Shown one piece after another: positions 55,874 to 64,000 of a stretch of DNA of 64,000 nt. Each line of letters opens with the position of its first letter. Within the stretch, counting starts at the first letter, position 1. Source of the DNA: Campylobacter concisus (GTDB taxonomy: Bacteria > Campylobacterota > Campylobacteria > Campylobacterales > Campylobacteraceae); NCBI RefSeq assembly GCF_001298465.1, contig NZ_CP012541.1, positions 124,001 to 188,000 of the forward strand. Reading direction: 5' to 3'. Both the position numbers and the translations under genes were made by a program. The notes under the pieces were generated by a model that did not search any database, was not told the origin of the DNA, and saw only the letters and a list, made by a program, of their open reading frames with translations.

Positions 55874-56659
55874 TCATCTCTTTAGCTTAAAAACATTACT
55901 TTTGATTTTGCACTCACATTCGCCAAGTGCGATCTCGACATCGCAAAAATGGCTATGAGATTTTGCTAAATGCTCTATAAATTCTCTTTTTGCGGTATCT
56001 TCATGAGTTTTATGGATATGTAAATTTTTACTCACATAGGCGATTTTCGTAGCATAATTTAGCACGATATTTAGATCGTGACTTACCAAAACTACGCCAA
56101 CACCACTTGTATTTATATTTTTTAAAATTTCATAAATTTCAGCCTGACCCTTTGTGTCGATACTGGCTGTTGGCTCGTCTAAAACGAGAACCTTTGCATT
56201 TGCACAAAGCGCTCTTGCGATATATACTCGCTGTCTTTGGCCACCGCTTAGCTCACCAATTCTAGCGCTTGCAAATTCTTTCATGCCAACTTTCTCAAGG
56301 GCACCAAGAGCCATTTGTTTCTCAGCTTGCGAGTAAAAACCAAAAATTTTTTTATCGATTAGCCCCATTAAAACTACTTCTAAAACCATCATCGGAAAGC
56401 TTTGATTTGAGAGAAAATTTTGAGGCACATAACCTATAAATTTACTAACTTCGCTTGGCTCTTTTCCAAAGAGCTTTATCTCGCCACTTTGAGGCTTAAG
56501 CAGCCCTAAAATAAGCTTTAAAAGCGTACTTTTACCACCACCATTTGGACCGATGATAGCTAAGAACTCATCGCTACTATAATCTAAATTGATACCTTCT
56601 AAAACCACTTGCTTATCGTAGCTAAAGTTTAAATTTCTAATTTTTATAATTTCTTTCAA
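55874..56659 (-). CDS. znuC: Zinc ABC transporter ATP-binding protein
   Basis: 261 residues when started at the TTG at 56659, where TTGA overlaps the upstream gene's stop and AAGAG lies 6 bases before. The open frame reaches 56710, but those codons lie inside the neighbour. Walker A GPNGGGKSTLL, signature ELSGGQRQRVYIAR, Walker B VLVLDEPTA and the switch histidine in VSHDL are intact. The C-terminal tail HSHFCDVEIALGECECK is rich in His and Cys, which could sense metal (inference). Confidence 0.92.
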   Translation of the reverse strand: MKEIIKIRNLNFSYDKQVVLEGINLDYSSDEFLAIIGPNGGGKSTLLKLILGLLKPQSGEIKLFGKEPSEVSKFIGYVPQNFLSNQSFPMMVLEVVLMGLIDKKIFGFYSQAEKQMALGALEKVGMKEFASARIGELSGGQRQRVYIARALCANAKVLVLDEPTASIDTKGQAEIYEILKNINTSGVGVVLVSHDLNIVLNYATKIAYVSKNLHIHKTHEDTAKREFIEHLAKSHSHFCDVEIALGECECKIKSNVFKLKR

Positions 56660-58161
56660 AACAGACTCTTTTGCGTAAATGTCGTAGTAAAAATAAAAAG
56701 TCCAAGCCAAAGCATAACGCTAAGAGCCATAAATTCGGCATAGATTTTAAACTTTTTTAACTTAATGTTTGTGCTCTCATTTATCTTGGCTCCAAAAACA
56801 GCCGCTAAAAATATCACTGCGCTCATGCCAAGCGCCATAAATAGGCCGCTTATAACGCCTGCAAAGTAGCTGCCTAGCTCATTTGCTAGCACAAAGACAA
56901 GTATCGTGCCAGGACAAGGAATAAGTGCCGCAGCAGCCGCAACCAGCCATTCTTCTTTGTTTTTTGGTTTTTTTGTAGTACAGATATTACAGCCACAGTC
57001 GCTAGTAAATTTTGTATTTTTACTCAAATTTTGGCTTAAACTTGAGCTAAAAATATAAAATTTACTTAACTCTTTTTTGCTTGAAAGATAAATTTTGACC
57101 TTTTTATAAAGCATAAAAATCGCTACAAAAAAGATAATAACGCCAGAAAATGCTGTCGTAACGCTTGCTGTATCTTTTGTCAGATCGCTACTGATCTCAC
57201 GTAATATCATAAAACTAGCAAGCACAAAAATAAACGCACCCACAACATGTAAAAATCCGATCTTTAAAGAGAAGAAAAAGGCTTTGGCGTAGCTTCCACC
57301 AGTTGCGGCGAAATATGAGCTTGTAAGCACCTTACCATGTCCCGCAGATGCAGCGTGTAAAAAGCCATAACCAAATGATATGAGCGCTAAAAATAGCAGA
57401 GTTAGCGGACTTTTTTGATCAAAATTTCTTAGAATTTGCTTTAATCTATCAAGCATGCTTAGACTTGTTTTTGAAACAAGATCAAACTTAGCTTCATCGA
57501 TCTTATCGATCTGGCTTAAATTTTCATCTTCAAAATTTACTGAGTTTGGCTCCTTTAGAAGCTCTTTTAACGCAGGCTTTTCGTTATGAGCTTTGGCCGC
57601 AGCCTTACTTGAAAATGTAAAAAATATTAAATTTGCATTTGGATTTGGTATCGTCCAAAACTGATCTGACACTAAAAATGCGTTATTTTGTGTAAATTTA
57701 AAATTAAAATATCCCTCTTTATCGTCCATTTCAACAGATACCACAAAGCCATCTTTGATAAGCAAATTTGTTTTAAAACTAACATCAAATTTTAATCTGC
57801 CCTCATCAAAATAGAGTTTATACTTTTTTAAATTTAGCTCAAGCTTTGTAGCATTTTCATCTTTGTAAAAGTGCTCAATATTCGTTAAATAGTGCCTTGG
57901 CACAAGATAATCAAGTAAATTTAAGCGGATCTTTTTGATCTCGCTTTCATCTATCTTTTCATCCTGATTTAGGTCAAAATTTTGCCTCATAAGCTCTGAG
58001 AAATTTTGCGAAAATGTCCATGAAAAAGCAATTGTAGTGATATTGTTTTCGTTTGAGTCAAATTTTACGCTCACGTGAGCGGTCGGGCTATAAAGCGAGC
58101 AAAGGGCACACCCGAAGGCATTTATAGCAAAGAAGCAAATGACAATCAGGCGTGCTAACAT
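56656..58161 (-). CDS. DUF1007-NicO fusion membrane protein (ZevAB-like)
   Basis: 501 residues joining two parts. The N-terminal half (to about 230) has a signal peptide (MLARLIVICFFAINAFG), CALCSLYSPTAHVSVKF of the DUF1007 family, and an EF-hand-like loop DLNQDEKIDESE. The C-terminal half is a NicO/RcnA-type transporter with GYGFLHAASAGHGKVL, SDCGCNIC (a metal-ligand cluster) and ALIPCPGTILVFVLAN. In Haemophilus the same two parts are the separate proteins ZevA and ZevB, reported to take part in zinc homeostasis. It lies between znuA (3 bases) and znuC (overlap), so it most likely works in zinc handling. Confidence 0.8.
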   Translation of the reverse strand: MLARLIVICFFAINAFGCALCSLYSPTAHVSVKFDSNENNITTIAFSWTFSQNFSELMRQNFDLNQDEKIDESEIKKIRLNLLDYLVPRHYLTNIEHFYKDENATKLELNLKKYKLYFDEGRLKFDVSFKTNLLIKDGFVVSVEMDDKEGYFNFKFTQNNAFLVSDQFWTIPNPNANLIFFTFSSKAAAKAHNEKPALKELLKEPNSVNFEDENLSQIDKIDEAKFDLVSKTSLSMLDRLKQILRNFDQKSPLTLLFLALISFGYGFLHAASAGHGKVLTSSYFAATGGSYAKAFFFSLKIGFLHVVGAFIFVLASFMILREISSDLTKDTASVTTAFSGVIIFFVAIFMLYKKVKIYLSSKKELSKFYIFSSSLSQNLSKNTKFTSDCGCNICTTKKPKNKEEWLVAAAAALIPCPGTILVFVLANELGSYFAGVISGLFMALGMSAVIFLAAVFGAKINESTNIKLKKFKIYAEFMALSVMLWLGLFIFTTTFTQKSLF

Positions 58162-58164
58162 TTT

Positions 58165-59046
58165 TTATAGACTCTTAGCAAAAATTTCTGCTGTTTTTTT
58201 CATCTCATCTAGCCAATTTTCTGGGAGCTGATCGATGCTTATGACCTTTGAGTCAGTCTCTTTTGCTACTAAATTCGCAGCCTTTGTTGGAAACTGTGGA
58301 GCTACAAAAATGACCTTTACGCCGTGCTCTTTAGCTTCTTCTATGAGCTCTTTTAGCTCAGCTGGCTTTGGCTCTTTGCCCTCTATCTCGATGGCGATTT
58401 GCTCTAAGTTATAGCGTTTTGCAAAATATCCCCAAGATGGGTGATATACGATAAATTCGCGAGTTTTAACATCTTTTAGAGTATTTTTGATAAAACTATC
58501 AAGCTCGTCAAGATTAGCTTTAAATTTAGCTAAATTTTCCTCATAGAGCTTTGCATTTTGCGGGAATTTCTCTATTAATGCCTTAGCAATATTATCAGCT
58601 TGAGTTTTTACTAAAACTGGATCAAGCCAAATGTGCGGATCAAGGCCATCATGATGATGGTGATGATGTTCGCCAGCTTCGTGGTCATGGCTATGATGCT
58701 CGTGATGCTCATGTTCATCGCTCATAGCGATCTTTTCGATACCTTCTTGTGTTTTTACAATGTGTAAATTTTTAAAAGATTTTGAAAAACGCTCTAGCCA
58801 AGTATCTTCAAACTCAATACCAATAGCAAAGTAAAGCTCGCTCTTTTCAAGCTCCTTCATCTGTTTTGGCTTTGGCTCATAAGTGTGCGGATCAGCACCT
58901 TTGCCAACCATTGTATTTACGCTTAGTGTATCACCAGCAATCTGCTCAACAAAAAATTTTGTAGGCAATATACTAGTCGTAACAACTGGCTTTGCAAAAA
59001 GCGACAAAGCGCAAACTGCTAAAAAAACAAAAATCTTTCTCACCAT
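58165..59046 (-). CDS. znuA: Zinc ABC transporter substrate-binding protein
   Basis: 293 residues from the ATG at 59046 with AAAGGAG just upstream; the open frame goes back to 59172 but that part overlaps the divergent promoter. Signal peptide MVRKIFVFLAVCALSLFA. Zinc ligands are suggested by GKGADPHTYEPKPKQM, GLDPHIWLDPVLV and VYHPSWGYFAKRY (three histidines), with a long His/Asp loop between them (about residues 115-135). This loop is typical of zinc-specific ZnuA. The first gene of znuA-zevAB-znuC-znuB. Confidence 0.95.
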   Translation of the reverse strand: MVRKIFVFLAVCALSLFAKPVVTTSILPTKFFVEQIAGDTLSVNTMVGKGADPHTYEPKPKQMKELEKSELYFAIGIEFEDTWLERFSKSFKNLHIVKTQEGIEKIAMSDEHEHHEHHSHDHEAGEHHHHHHDGLDPHIWLDPVLVKTQADNIAKALIEKFPQNAKLYEENLAKFKANLDELDSFIKNTLKDVKTREFIVYHPSWGYFAKRYNLEQIAIEIEGKEPKPAELKELIEEAKEHGVKVIFVAPQFPTKAANLVAKETDSKVISIDQLPENWLDEMKKTAEIFAKSL

Positions 59047-59086
59047 CTCTCCTTTGTTTGAAAAAATATTGCGGAAGTTTAGCAGA

Positions 59087-59103
59087 TTGCAACTTGGTTG
59101 CAA
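59087..59103. promoter_or_regulatory. Candidate Zur operator
   Basis: TTGCAAC-TTG-GTTGCAA is a perfect 7-3-7 inverted repeat in the 144-base space between the divergent znuA and Fur-family genes. It sits about 40 bases upstream of znuA and 88 upstream of the regulator. A Zur dimer binding here would repress znuA; the site could also affect the regulator gene. Binding is inferred. Confidence 0.65.
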
Positions 59104-59190
59104 CTTAAAGAACAAAAGCCTAAATATAGTGCTTTTTAAATGAAATTTAAAACTTTTAGCGTTAATATACAAAAAATAAAAAGGGCAAGG

Positions 59191-59550
59191 ATGAATGCAA
59201 GAAATTTCTTAGAAGAGCATAGTATCAAAGCAACTGCTTTTCGCATAAAGCTTGTTGAAATTTTGCAAAATGCCAAAACTCCATTAAGTTATGATGAAAT
59301 TTTAGAAAGCCTTAATGCAAATAAAACTACTTTTTATAGAAGCATAGAAATTTTTGAAAAAAAGGGCCTTGTCATAAAAACTGAAAATAATCATAAAAGC
59401 TACTACGAACTAGCAAATGAGGCAAAAGCGTACTTTATCTGCGATGTCTGTCATAAAGTCACAAACATTGATATGCCTCATCTAAATGTCGCTAAAAATA
59501 TAAAAAGCGCCGTGATAAAAGGCGTTTGTGATGAGTGTGATCACGAATAA
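59191..59550 (+). CDS. zur: Fur-family transcriptional regulator, probably Zur
   Basis: 119 residues from the ATG at 59191 (MNARNFLEEHSIKATAFRIK), with AGGGCAAGG upstream; a longer frame back to 59140 lies in the promoter region. The winged helix is LSYDEILESLNANKTTFYRS, and two cysteine pairs, CDVCH and CDECDH, hold structural zinc. Short for a Fur protein, with a reduced dimerisation domain. Divergent from the zinc transporter and with an inverted repeat between, hence Zur is more likely than Fur or PerR. Confidence 0.82.
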   Translation: MNARNFLEEHSIKATAFRIKLVEILQNAKTPLSYDEILESLNANKTTFYRSIEIFEKKGLVIKTENNHKSYYELANEAKAYFICDVCHKVTNIDMPHLNVAKNIKSAVIKGVCDECDHE

Positions 59551-59933
59551 AGAGCGATTATCTCAGCCGGAATGGCTTTTGGGCGATTTGTTTTTAGATC
59601 GATATAGACAAACTCGGTCTTGCCGGTTGCTATTAGCTCGTCATCCTTTTTAAACTCAAAGTATCTACAAGAAGTCGCCTTGCCTTCAGCTTGTGTGTAA
59701 GTATGAATTTCTATCTCATCCATCAATTTTACGCTTTTTATATATTTGGCTTCATTTTTTCTAATGAGCCAGATCTCGCCTCTTTTATACTGCGCCTCAA
59801 CCGTGTCGCCAACCGCTGCAGAGTGTGCAAATGCAGCCTCTTGCATAAGAGTAAAATAATAGACATTATTCATGTGTCCGTGCATATCAATGGCTTGTGG
59901 TGGGATTATTGCTTTGTAGATAAAATCTTTCAT
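59541..59933 (-). CDS. Acyl-CoA thioesterase-like hotdog protein
   Basis: 130 residues, hotdog fold. The start IPPQAIDMHGHMNNVYYFTLM carries the D..GHMNN motif with the catalytic aspartate-like residue of 4-hydroxybenzoyl-CoA thioesterase-type enzymes. Substrate unknown, but a medium-chain acyl-CoA is likely. It overlaps the convergent Zur end by 10 bases and has no operon partner. Confidence 0.85.
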   Translation of the reverse strand: MKDFIYKAIIPPQAIDMHGHMNNVYYFTLMQEAAFAHSAAVGDTVEAQYKRGEIWLIRKNEAKYIKSVKLMDEIEIHTYTQAEGKATSCRYFEFKKDDELIATGKTEFVYIDLKTNRPKAIPAEIIALYS

Positions 59934-59979
59934 TTCTGACCTTTTTTGCTAGAATTATAACCAAAAATAAGGAGCTAAA

Positions 59980-60705
59980 ATGCAAAATTTATGGGATAAA
60001 AAGGCGTCAAATTATCAAAGGTTTGATGGCAAAGTAAGTGCTATTCAGCAACAAATTTTTGCTAAAGCCTTAGCTTGGGGAGTTGATTTTAGCGGTAAAG
60101 AAATTCTTGATATAGGCTGTGGTACCGGTGTTTGGACGATATTTTTATCAAAAACTGCAAAAGATATAACAGGTATCGATAGCTCAAAAAATATGATAGA
60201 AATTTTAAATGAAGATGCTAAAAGATTTGGCGTGACAAATTTAACCAGCGAGGTTTGCTCTTGGAGAGAATTTAAGCCCACAAAGCGCTTTGATATCGCG
60301 ATTTGCACGATGAGTCCAGCGATTGCTAGAGATGAAGATTTTGTTAAATTTCATAGTATCGCAAAGCAAAAACTCTACCTTGGCTGGGATAAGCCTAGAA
60401 GCTCTGATTTGATTGAGCCATTTTTTGAAAAATTTGGCCGCACTCTCTCGCAGAAAAATGTTGTAAATAGACTTGAAGCATGGCTAAATGAGCAAGGCAT
60501 AGCTTATAAGAGTGAAATTTTAAATGAGACAAGGATCGCAAGACGAAGCATGCAAGAAGCTGCTGAGAATATCTGCTGGCACCTTGAGATAAACGGAGCT
60601 AAAAACTACGATGAAAAAGCGGTTTTAGCGATGTTAAAAGAGAAATTTGACGGCGAGTTTATAGATGAAAAGATAGAGTCGCAGATGAAGCTTTTTATCT
60701 TTTAA
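59980..60705 (+). CDS. Class I SAM-dependent methyltransferase
   Basis: 241 residues. MQNLWDKKASNYQRFDGKV is followed by the SAM motif EILDIGCGTGVWTIFLS, ITGIDSSKNMIEIL and FDIAICTMSPAI. The C-terminal part (RRSMQEAAENICWHLE) is a helical cap. Substrate unknown. AAGGAGC precedes the ATG. It overlaps the convergent EamA gene by 4 bases. Confidence 0.85.
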   Translation: MQNLWDKKASNYQRFDGKVSAIQQQIFAKALAWGVDFSGKEILDIGCGTGVWTIFLSKTAKDITGIDSSKNMIEILNEDAKRFGVTNLTSEVCSWREFKPTKRFDIAICTMSPAIARDEDFVKFHSIAKQKLYLGWDKPRSSDLIEPFFEKFGRTLSQKNVVNRLEAWLNEQGIAYKSEILNETRIARRSMQEAAENICWHLEINGAKNYDEKAVLAMLKEKFDGEFIDEKIESQMKLFIF

Positions 60706-61583
60706 GCTAGTTTTGACCTAGAGAAAAATTTTTTACCAAATTCGCTAAAAATAACTCCAAAGATTATTAAGATCGCGCCAAAAATTTGTATGAGTGTTAG
60801 CATTTCGTCAGCAAAAAAATAGCCGATAAAGCCAGCAGAAACTGGCTCTAGGCAGAAAAATAAAGCTGCTTTGCTGGCTGTTGTATATCTTTGAGCGATG
60901 GTTTGTACAAAGTAGCAAAAAATGGTGCCAATAAATGCAGTGATGAAAATTGCTATAAAAAATTCCCTATCGTAATTTGGCACCACACTACCTTCAATAA
61001 ATGCAAAGACAAATGAGAGTAAAGAGACGGTGAGAAATACCACAAATACGAGTAGATAAAGCTCACATTTTCTTACAAAGTGGCCATTTAAGCTCGTGTA
61101 AAGTGCGTAAAATATGGCACAAAGTAGGGCAAGTGCCTCGCCAGCTCCTAAAGCAAGAGTGGCTCCACTTAAAAGCCATAGTCCAAAAATAGCAATAAAT
61201 GCACCAAAAATAGCAAAAATGGTTATTTTATTTTTAAAAATAAGTGCTGTCATAAAAGGCACAATCACACACTCAAGCCCTGTGATAAAGGCAACACTTG
61301 AGCTAAAAGTAAGCTTTAGAGCATAAGTTTGAGCAACAAATGAGCCAAAGAGAACTACGCCAAGAATAGTGCCATAAACCACACTTTTTTTATCAAAAAT
61401 TTTAGAAAATTTAAATGCTATAAGTCCCATAAAAATAGCGGAAATAAAAAATCTACAAAAGAGCATGACAAAGACACTATTTGTTCTTAGTGCATTTGCC
61501 ATAGGTAAAAACGTAGCGCCCCAAACGATGGCAACTACGATAAGAGCGATGTCAGCTTTGTTTTGAGCGGTCAAATTTCTCAT
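60702..61583 (-). CDS. EamA (drug/metabolite superfamily) transporter
   Basis: 293 residues with ten membrane segments in two five-helix repeats. ADIALIVVAIVWGATFLPMA and FSSSVAFITGLECVIVPFM in the first half, and ASKAALFFCLEPVSAGFIGYF in the second, are typical. Start overlaps the DUF4197 stop as ATGA, so the two are co-transcribed. Substrate unknown. Confidence 0.88.
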   Translation of the reverse strand: MRNLTAQNKADIALIVVAIVWGATFLPMANALRTNSVFVMLFCRFFISAIFMGLIAFKFSKIFDKKSVVYGTILGVVLFGSFVAQTYALKLTFSSSVAFITGLECVIVPFMTALIFKNKITIFAIFGAFIAIFGLWLLSGATLALGAGEALALLCAIFYALYTSLNGHFVRKCELYLLVFVVFLTVSLLSFVFAFIEGSVVPNYDREFFIAIFITAFIGTIFCYFVQTIAQRYTTASKAALFFCLEPVSAGFIGYFFADEMLTLIQIFGAILIIFGVIFSEFGKKFFSRSKLA

Positions 61584-62329
61584 TTAAATATCGAGTCTAG
61601 CACCTTTTTGCCGCTATCTAGGCTAAAGCCACTTCTTAGCCCCTTTTCCTTCTCGCTCATAACGTTAAATAGCCCATCTAGCGTCTTTCTCGTGATATAT
61701 GCGTTTAGGTCTTCGCCATCATCTGGCACATATTCGCTTTCGCCTAAATTTTTAGCTAGGCTCTTTACTGATTTTATCGTTTCGTTGTTTTTTACTGAGT
61801 TGCCGATGAAAGAATTTAGCCCATTATAGGCAGTCGCAAAGCTATTATCGCTCATCATTTTCTCAATGATCGGAGTAAATGCTGCCTTTAGCTTTTGGCT
61901 GGAGCTTTGCTGCAAATACTTTGTAACGCTGTCACTACCGCCGTTAAAGAGCTTTTTGACATCTGCTTCGCTCATATTTTTTATGCTCTCGCTAAAAATT
62001 TCAGCAGCCTTTGGTACAGCCGTGGTCGCGGCATTGTTTATCGACTTGCTAAGATCCTGCGCCCACTTCTCTCCGCCCACTTTTTTGGCTAAATTTGACG
62101 CCATTTCAAGGCTTTTTGGAAGTGGGATTTTAGCTGTGGCGTTGTTTATAAAGCCCTCTTTTGAAAGCTCGCTCACAGCAGCATTTAGCGCCTCGCTAAC
62201 TAGGCTTTTGTAATCTCCACTTGATGCATGAGTGGCGATTTTGACGCCTTTGTTTATCATATCATCCATATTTGTGGCTTGTAAATTTAAAGCAAGTGCG
62301 CCACAAAGAATAACAAGAGATCTTTTCAT
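61580..62329 (-). CDS. DUF4197 family periplasmic protein
   Basis: 249 residues with a signal peptide (MKRSLVILCGALALNLQA). GDYKSLVSEALNAAVSEL, PKSLEMASNLAKKVG and ITRKTLDGLFNVMSEKEKGL match the DUF4197 family, all-helical proteins of unknown role. AAAGGAGAG precedes the ATG. First gene of a two-gene run with the EamA transporter. Confidence 0.85.
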   Translation of the reverse strand: MKRSLVILCGALALNLQATNMDDMINKGVKIATHASSGDYKSLVSEALNAAVSELSKEGFINNATAKIPLPKSLEMASNLAKKVGGEKWAQDLSKSINNAATTAVPKAAEIFSESIKNMSEADVKKLFNGGSDSVTKYLQQSSSQKLKAAFTPIIEKMMSDNSFATAYNGLNSFIGNSVKNNETIKSVKSLAKNLGESEYVPDDGEDLNAYITRKTLDGLFNVMSEKEKGLRSGFSLDSGKKVLDSIFK

Positions 62330-62438
62330 CTTCTCTCCTTTTTAAAATTTAGAGCAAAATCATACAAGAAATATCTAAACACTTAAAATAAATTTAATCT
62401 TTTTGCACTAGAATTCACCCTTTTTCTAAAGGAAGATT

Positions 62439-62999
62439 ATGCAACTTTTACTTCTTAGCTTCGCTCTTAGTATGGATAGTGCGGCACTAAATATGGCAAA
62501 TGGTGCAAGGTATAAAAATTTAGCTCTTAATAAAATTTTATTTATTGCTTTTATACTTGGCTTTTTTCAGTTTCTTATGCCGCTTCTTGGTTATCTTTTA
62601 GGTGTTAGTTTTGCAAAATTTATAAGCTCGGTTGATCATTTTATTGCATTTTTTATACTTTGCTTTCTTGGTTTTAGAATGTTTAAAGAGGCCTGTAACA
62701 AAGAGGAGTGTGAGTATCTTAAGATAGGATTTAAGACCATTTTGTATGGGGCATTTGCTACTAGTGTGGATGCTCTTGCCGTTGGCGTCACACTTAGCTT
62801 TGAAGAGATAAACATCTTTCAAAGCTCGCTCATCATCGGTGTAGTCTGCTTTGCATTAAGTTTGATTGCTTTTTATATAGGTAAATTTATGGGTGAAATT
62901 TTAGAGAAAAAGGCGCTCTTTTTGGGAGGAGCGATATTAATTTTTCTAGGTTTTAAAATTTTAATAACACATTTAATTGAAAGTGGCGCAGTTCAATAA
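62439..62999 (+). CDS. mntP: Manganese efflux pump MntP family
   Basis: 186 residues with six membrane segments. [21 protein letters not shown] and [17 protein letters not shown] carry the two conserved aspartate motifs of the MntP family, which exports Mn2+. E. coli MntP has the sequence DAFA where this one has DSAA, so substrate range could differ. AAAGGAAG precedes the ATG. No manganese riboswitch is visible upstream. Confidence 0.85.
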   Translation: MQLLLLSFALSMDSAALNMANGARYKNLALNKILFIAFILGFFQFLMPLLGYLLGVSFAKFISSVDHFIAFFILCFLGFRMFKEACNKEECEYLKIGFKTILYGAFATSVDALAVGVTLSFEEINIFQSSLIIGVVCFALSLIAFYIGKFMGEILEKKALFLGGAILIFLGFKILITHLIESGAVQ

Positions 63000-63082
63000 A
63001 AATTTAAAATAACAATTAAAAATAATATTTAAGATTAACTATATTTTAAAGCTTATATGGATAAGATTTTGGTTTTTAGAAG

Positions 63083-63157
63083 TGGTGACCCATACGAGAC
63101 TCGAACTCGTGTTACCGCCGTGAAAGGGCGATGTCCTAACCGCTAGACGAATGGGCC
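63083..63157 (-). tRNA. tRNA-Glu(TTC)
   Basis: A 75-base cloverleaf on the minus strand. It begins GGCCCATTCGTCTAGCGG, the anticodon loop CTTTCAC gives TTC, the T arm is GAGTTCGAGTCTC, and CCA is encoded. The acceptor stem GGCCCAT pairs with ATGGGTC (one G-U pair). It lies alone between mntP and the lipoprotein gene. Confidence 0.97.
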
Positions 63158-63225
63158 ACATGTCGGTTATGAAGTTGGGATTATATTTCTTTTATACTTA
63201 ATTTTAGATTAATAAGGAAAAATTT

Positions 63226-63696
63226 TTGAAAAATTTTTTATTTACTTTGTTGTCTGTTTTTATTTTTACAGGTTGCGTGGCTACTAAAACGCCGCAAAAT
63301 TCACAAGCTTTTCAAGTTACTTTATTTTCTCCGATGATAAAGATAAATGATGTTGGATTTTTCCATAAATATAAAAATGAGCTAAATTTACAAATTTATA
63401 GCTCTGGCGTAAACACCGCAAATATAAACATAAGAGATAAAATTTGCATAAATAATGCTTGCTTTAACAAGACTGAGTTTAATGAGAAATTTTTTCTAGC
63501 CCCGCATTATGAGAGCCTTTTTGAAGAAATTTTGCAAAAAGAAAAGATTTATGATGGCAAAGGCTTGTTGAATACGGAGTGTGGTTTTAGTCAAGATCTA
63601 AGTTCATATTTTATAAAATACGAGGTTTGCGACAACTACGTCAAATTTATAGATAGCAAAAATAAAATAAGAGTGATAATAAAAGAGTTAAAATGA
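63226..63696 (+). CDS. Putative lipoprotein
   Basis: 156 residues. The N-terminus [20 protein letters not shown] ends in a lipobox-like FTGC, so it should be lipidated and anchored in a membrane. Four more cysteines ([21 protein letters not shown]) may form disulfides. No family recognised. It starts with TTG and AAGGA upstream, and its stop overlaps nfo by ATGA, so it may share a transcript with that repair gene. Confidence 0.75.
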   Translation: MKNFLFTLLSVFIFTGCVATKTPQNSQAFQVTLFSPMIKINDVGFFHKYKNELNLQIYSSGVNTANINIRDKICINNACFNKTEFNEKFFLAPHYESLFEEILQKEKIYDGKGLLNTECGFSQDLSSYFIKYEVCDNYVKFIDSKNKIRVIIKELK

Positions 63697-64000
63697 GATA
63701 CATCGGAGCTCACGTAAGTGCGGCTGTAGGCGTGTTTAATGCACCTTTAAATGCTGCAAAAATAGGAGCAAATGCTTTTGCACTTTTTACAAAAAATCAA
63801 CGCCAGTGGAATGCAAAAGAGCTAAGTGCTAGTGAAATAGAGCAGTTTAAAGAAAACCTAAAAATTTCTGGCATAAGCACAAAGCATGTTTTGCCACACA
63901 GCAGTTACTTGATAAATTTAGGCCATCCAGATGAGGAGGCAAGAGCAAAGTCGCTTGAGGCTTTTGTGGATGAGATAGATCGTGCCAGTAAGCTTGGGCT
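63693..64000 (+). CDS. nfo: Endonuclease IV, 3' end cut by window
   Basis: Nfo cuts at abasic sites in DNA. The first 102 residues are visible: [36 protein letters not shown] and [20 protein letters not shown] carry the His ligands (GAHVS and LPHSSYL) of the trinuclear zinc site. ATGA overlap with the lipoprotein gene. The catalytic C-terminal two-thirds lie beyond the window. Confidence 0.95.
   Translation, partial: MRYIGAHVSAAVGVFNAPLNAAKIGANAFALFTKNQRQWNAKELSASEIEQFKENLKISGISTKHVLPHSSYLINLGHPDEEARAKSLEAFVDEIDRASKLG

Noticed and set aside
55403-56336. Short open frames on either strand across znuB and znuC
   Set aside because: They overlap well-supported transporter genes and show no motif.
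62340-62438. Manganese riboswitch before mntP
   Set aside because: The short leader shows no conserved yybP-ykoY loops and no terminator hairpin.
1-64000. CRISPR array, prophage or insertion sequence
   Set aside because: No regularly spaced repeats, transposase, integrase, capsid or terminase-like proteins were seen in any frame.

Overview
The window looks like one contiguous piece of a Campylobacter chromosome. The reasons are AT-rich DNA full of AAATTT-like intergenic words, rpmI-rplT kept apart from thrS-infC, TATAAT promoters without a clear -35 box, frequent TTG and GTG starts, and typical epsilonproteobacterial proteins. Gene content and the intergenic style suggest the C. concisus side of the genus, but the species is my inference. 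I saw no rRNA, CRISPR array, insertion sequence or prophage.

Layout. 1-3210: end of dapF, rpmI-rplT (minus strand) and an exported C69-family dipeptidase. 3211-6974: a long structured leader, then metE and an atypical metF-like gene (methionine synthesis). 7086-28230: a surface-polysaccharide (O-antigen or LOS) locus of 18 consecutive plus-strand genes. It begins with GDP-mannose, GDP-4-keto-6-deoxymannose and GDP-fucose genes (manC, gmd, fcl). A CDP-3,6-dideoxyhexose set follows (rfbF, rfbG, an rfbS-like reductase, rfbH, rfbE), which predicts CDP-tyvelose. Then come a Wzx flippase, about nine (putative) glycosyltransferases, a GDP-perosamine synthase and a methyltransferase switched off by a slipped poly-G tract. 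28367-30932: decayed genes, tRNA-Val(GAC) and an AGCS symporter. 30986-37091: housekeeping genes (rarA, a flavin-binding Nim-like protein, ung, a YbaK-type protein, thrS, infC). 37092-40836: a diverged direct-repeat stretch, a GC-rich gdhA, a SUKH-like gene and a wrecked beta-propeller gene. 40837-45529: a biotin carboxylase, an exported protein, hemJ, a TM2 protein, lspA and glmM on the minus strand. 45687-53505: rpsT-prfA, a molbindin, dgkA, xth, a c-di-GMP phosphodiesterase with a diheme peroxidase, and a pseudopilin. 53754-59550: a MATE pump and a zinc uptake locus (znuA, a ZevAB-like fusion, znuC, znuB) divergent from a Fur/Zur regulator, with a 17-bp inverted repeat between them. 59541-64000: a thioesterase, a methyltransferase, an EamA transporter, a DUF4197 protein, mntP, tRNA-Glu(TTC), a lipoprotein and the start of nfo.

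The most distinctive content is the polysaccharide locus. It predicts a glycan that can combine a CDP-derived dideoxyhexose (tyvelose) with GDP-derived perosamine and/or fucose, with a methyl or related SAM-dependent decoration under on/off control. No O-antigen polymerase, priming transferase or E3 reductase partner for RfbH is present in the window, so those functions must lie elsewhere if the pathway works.
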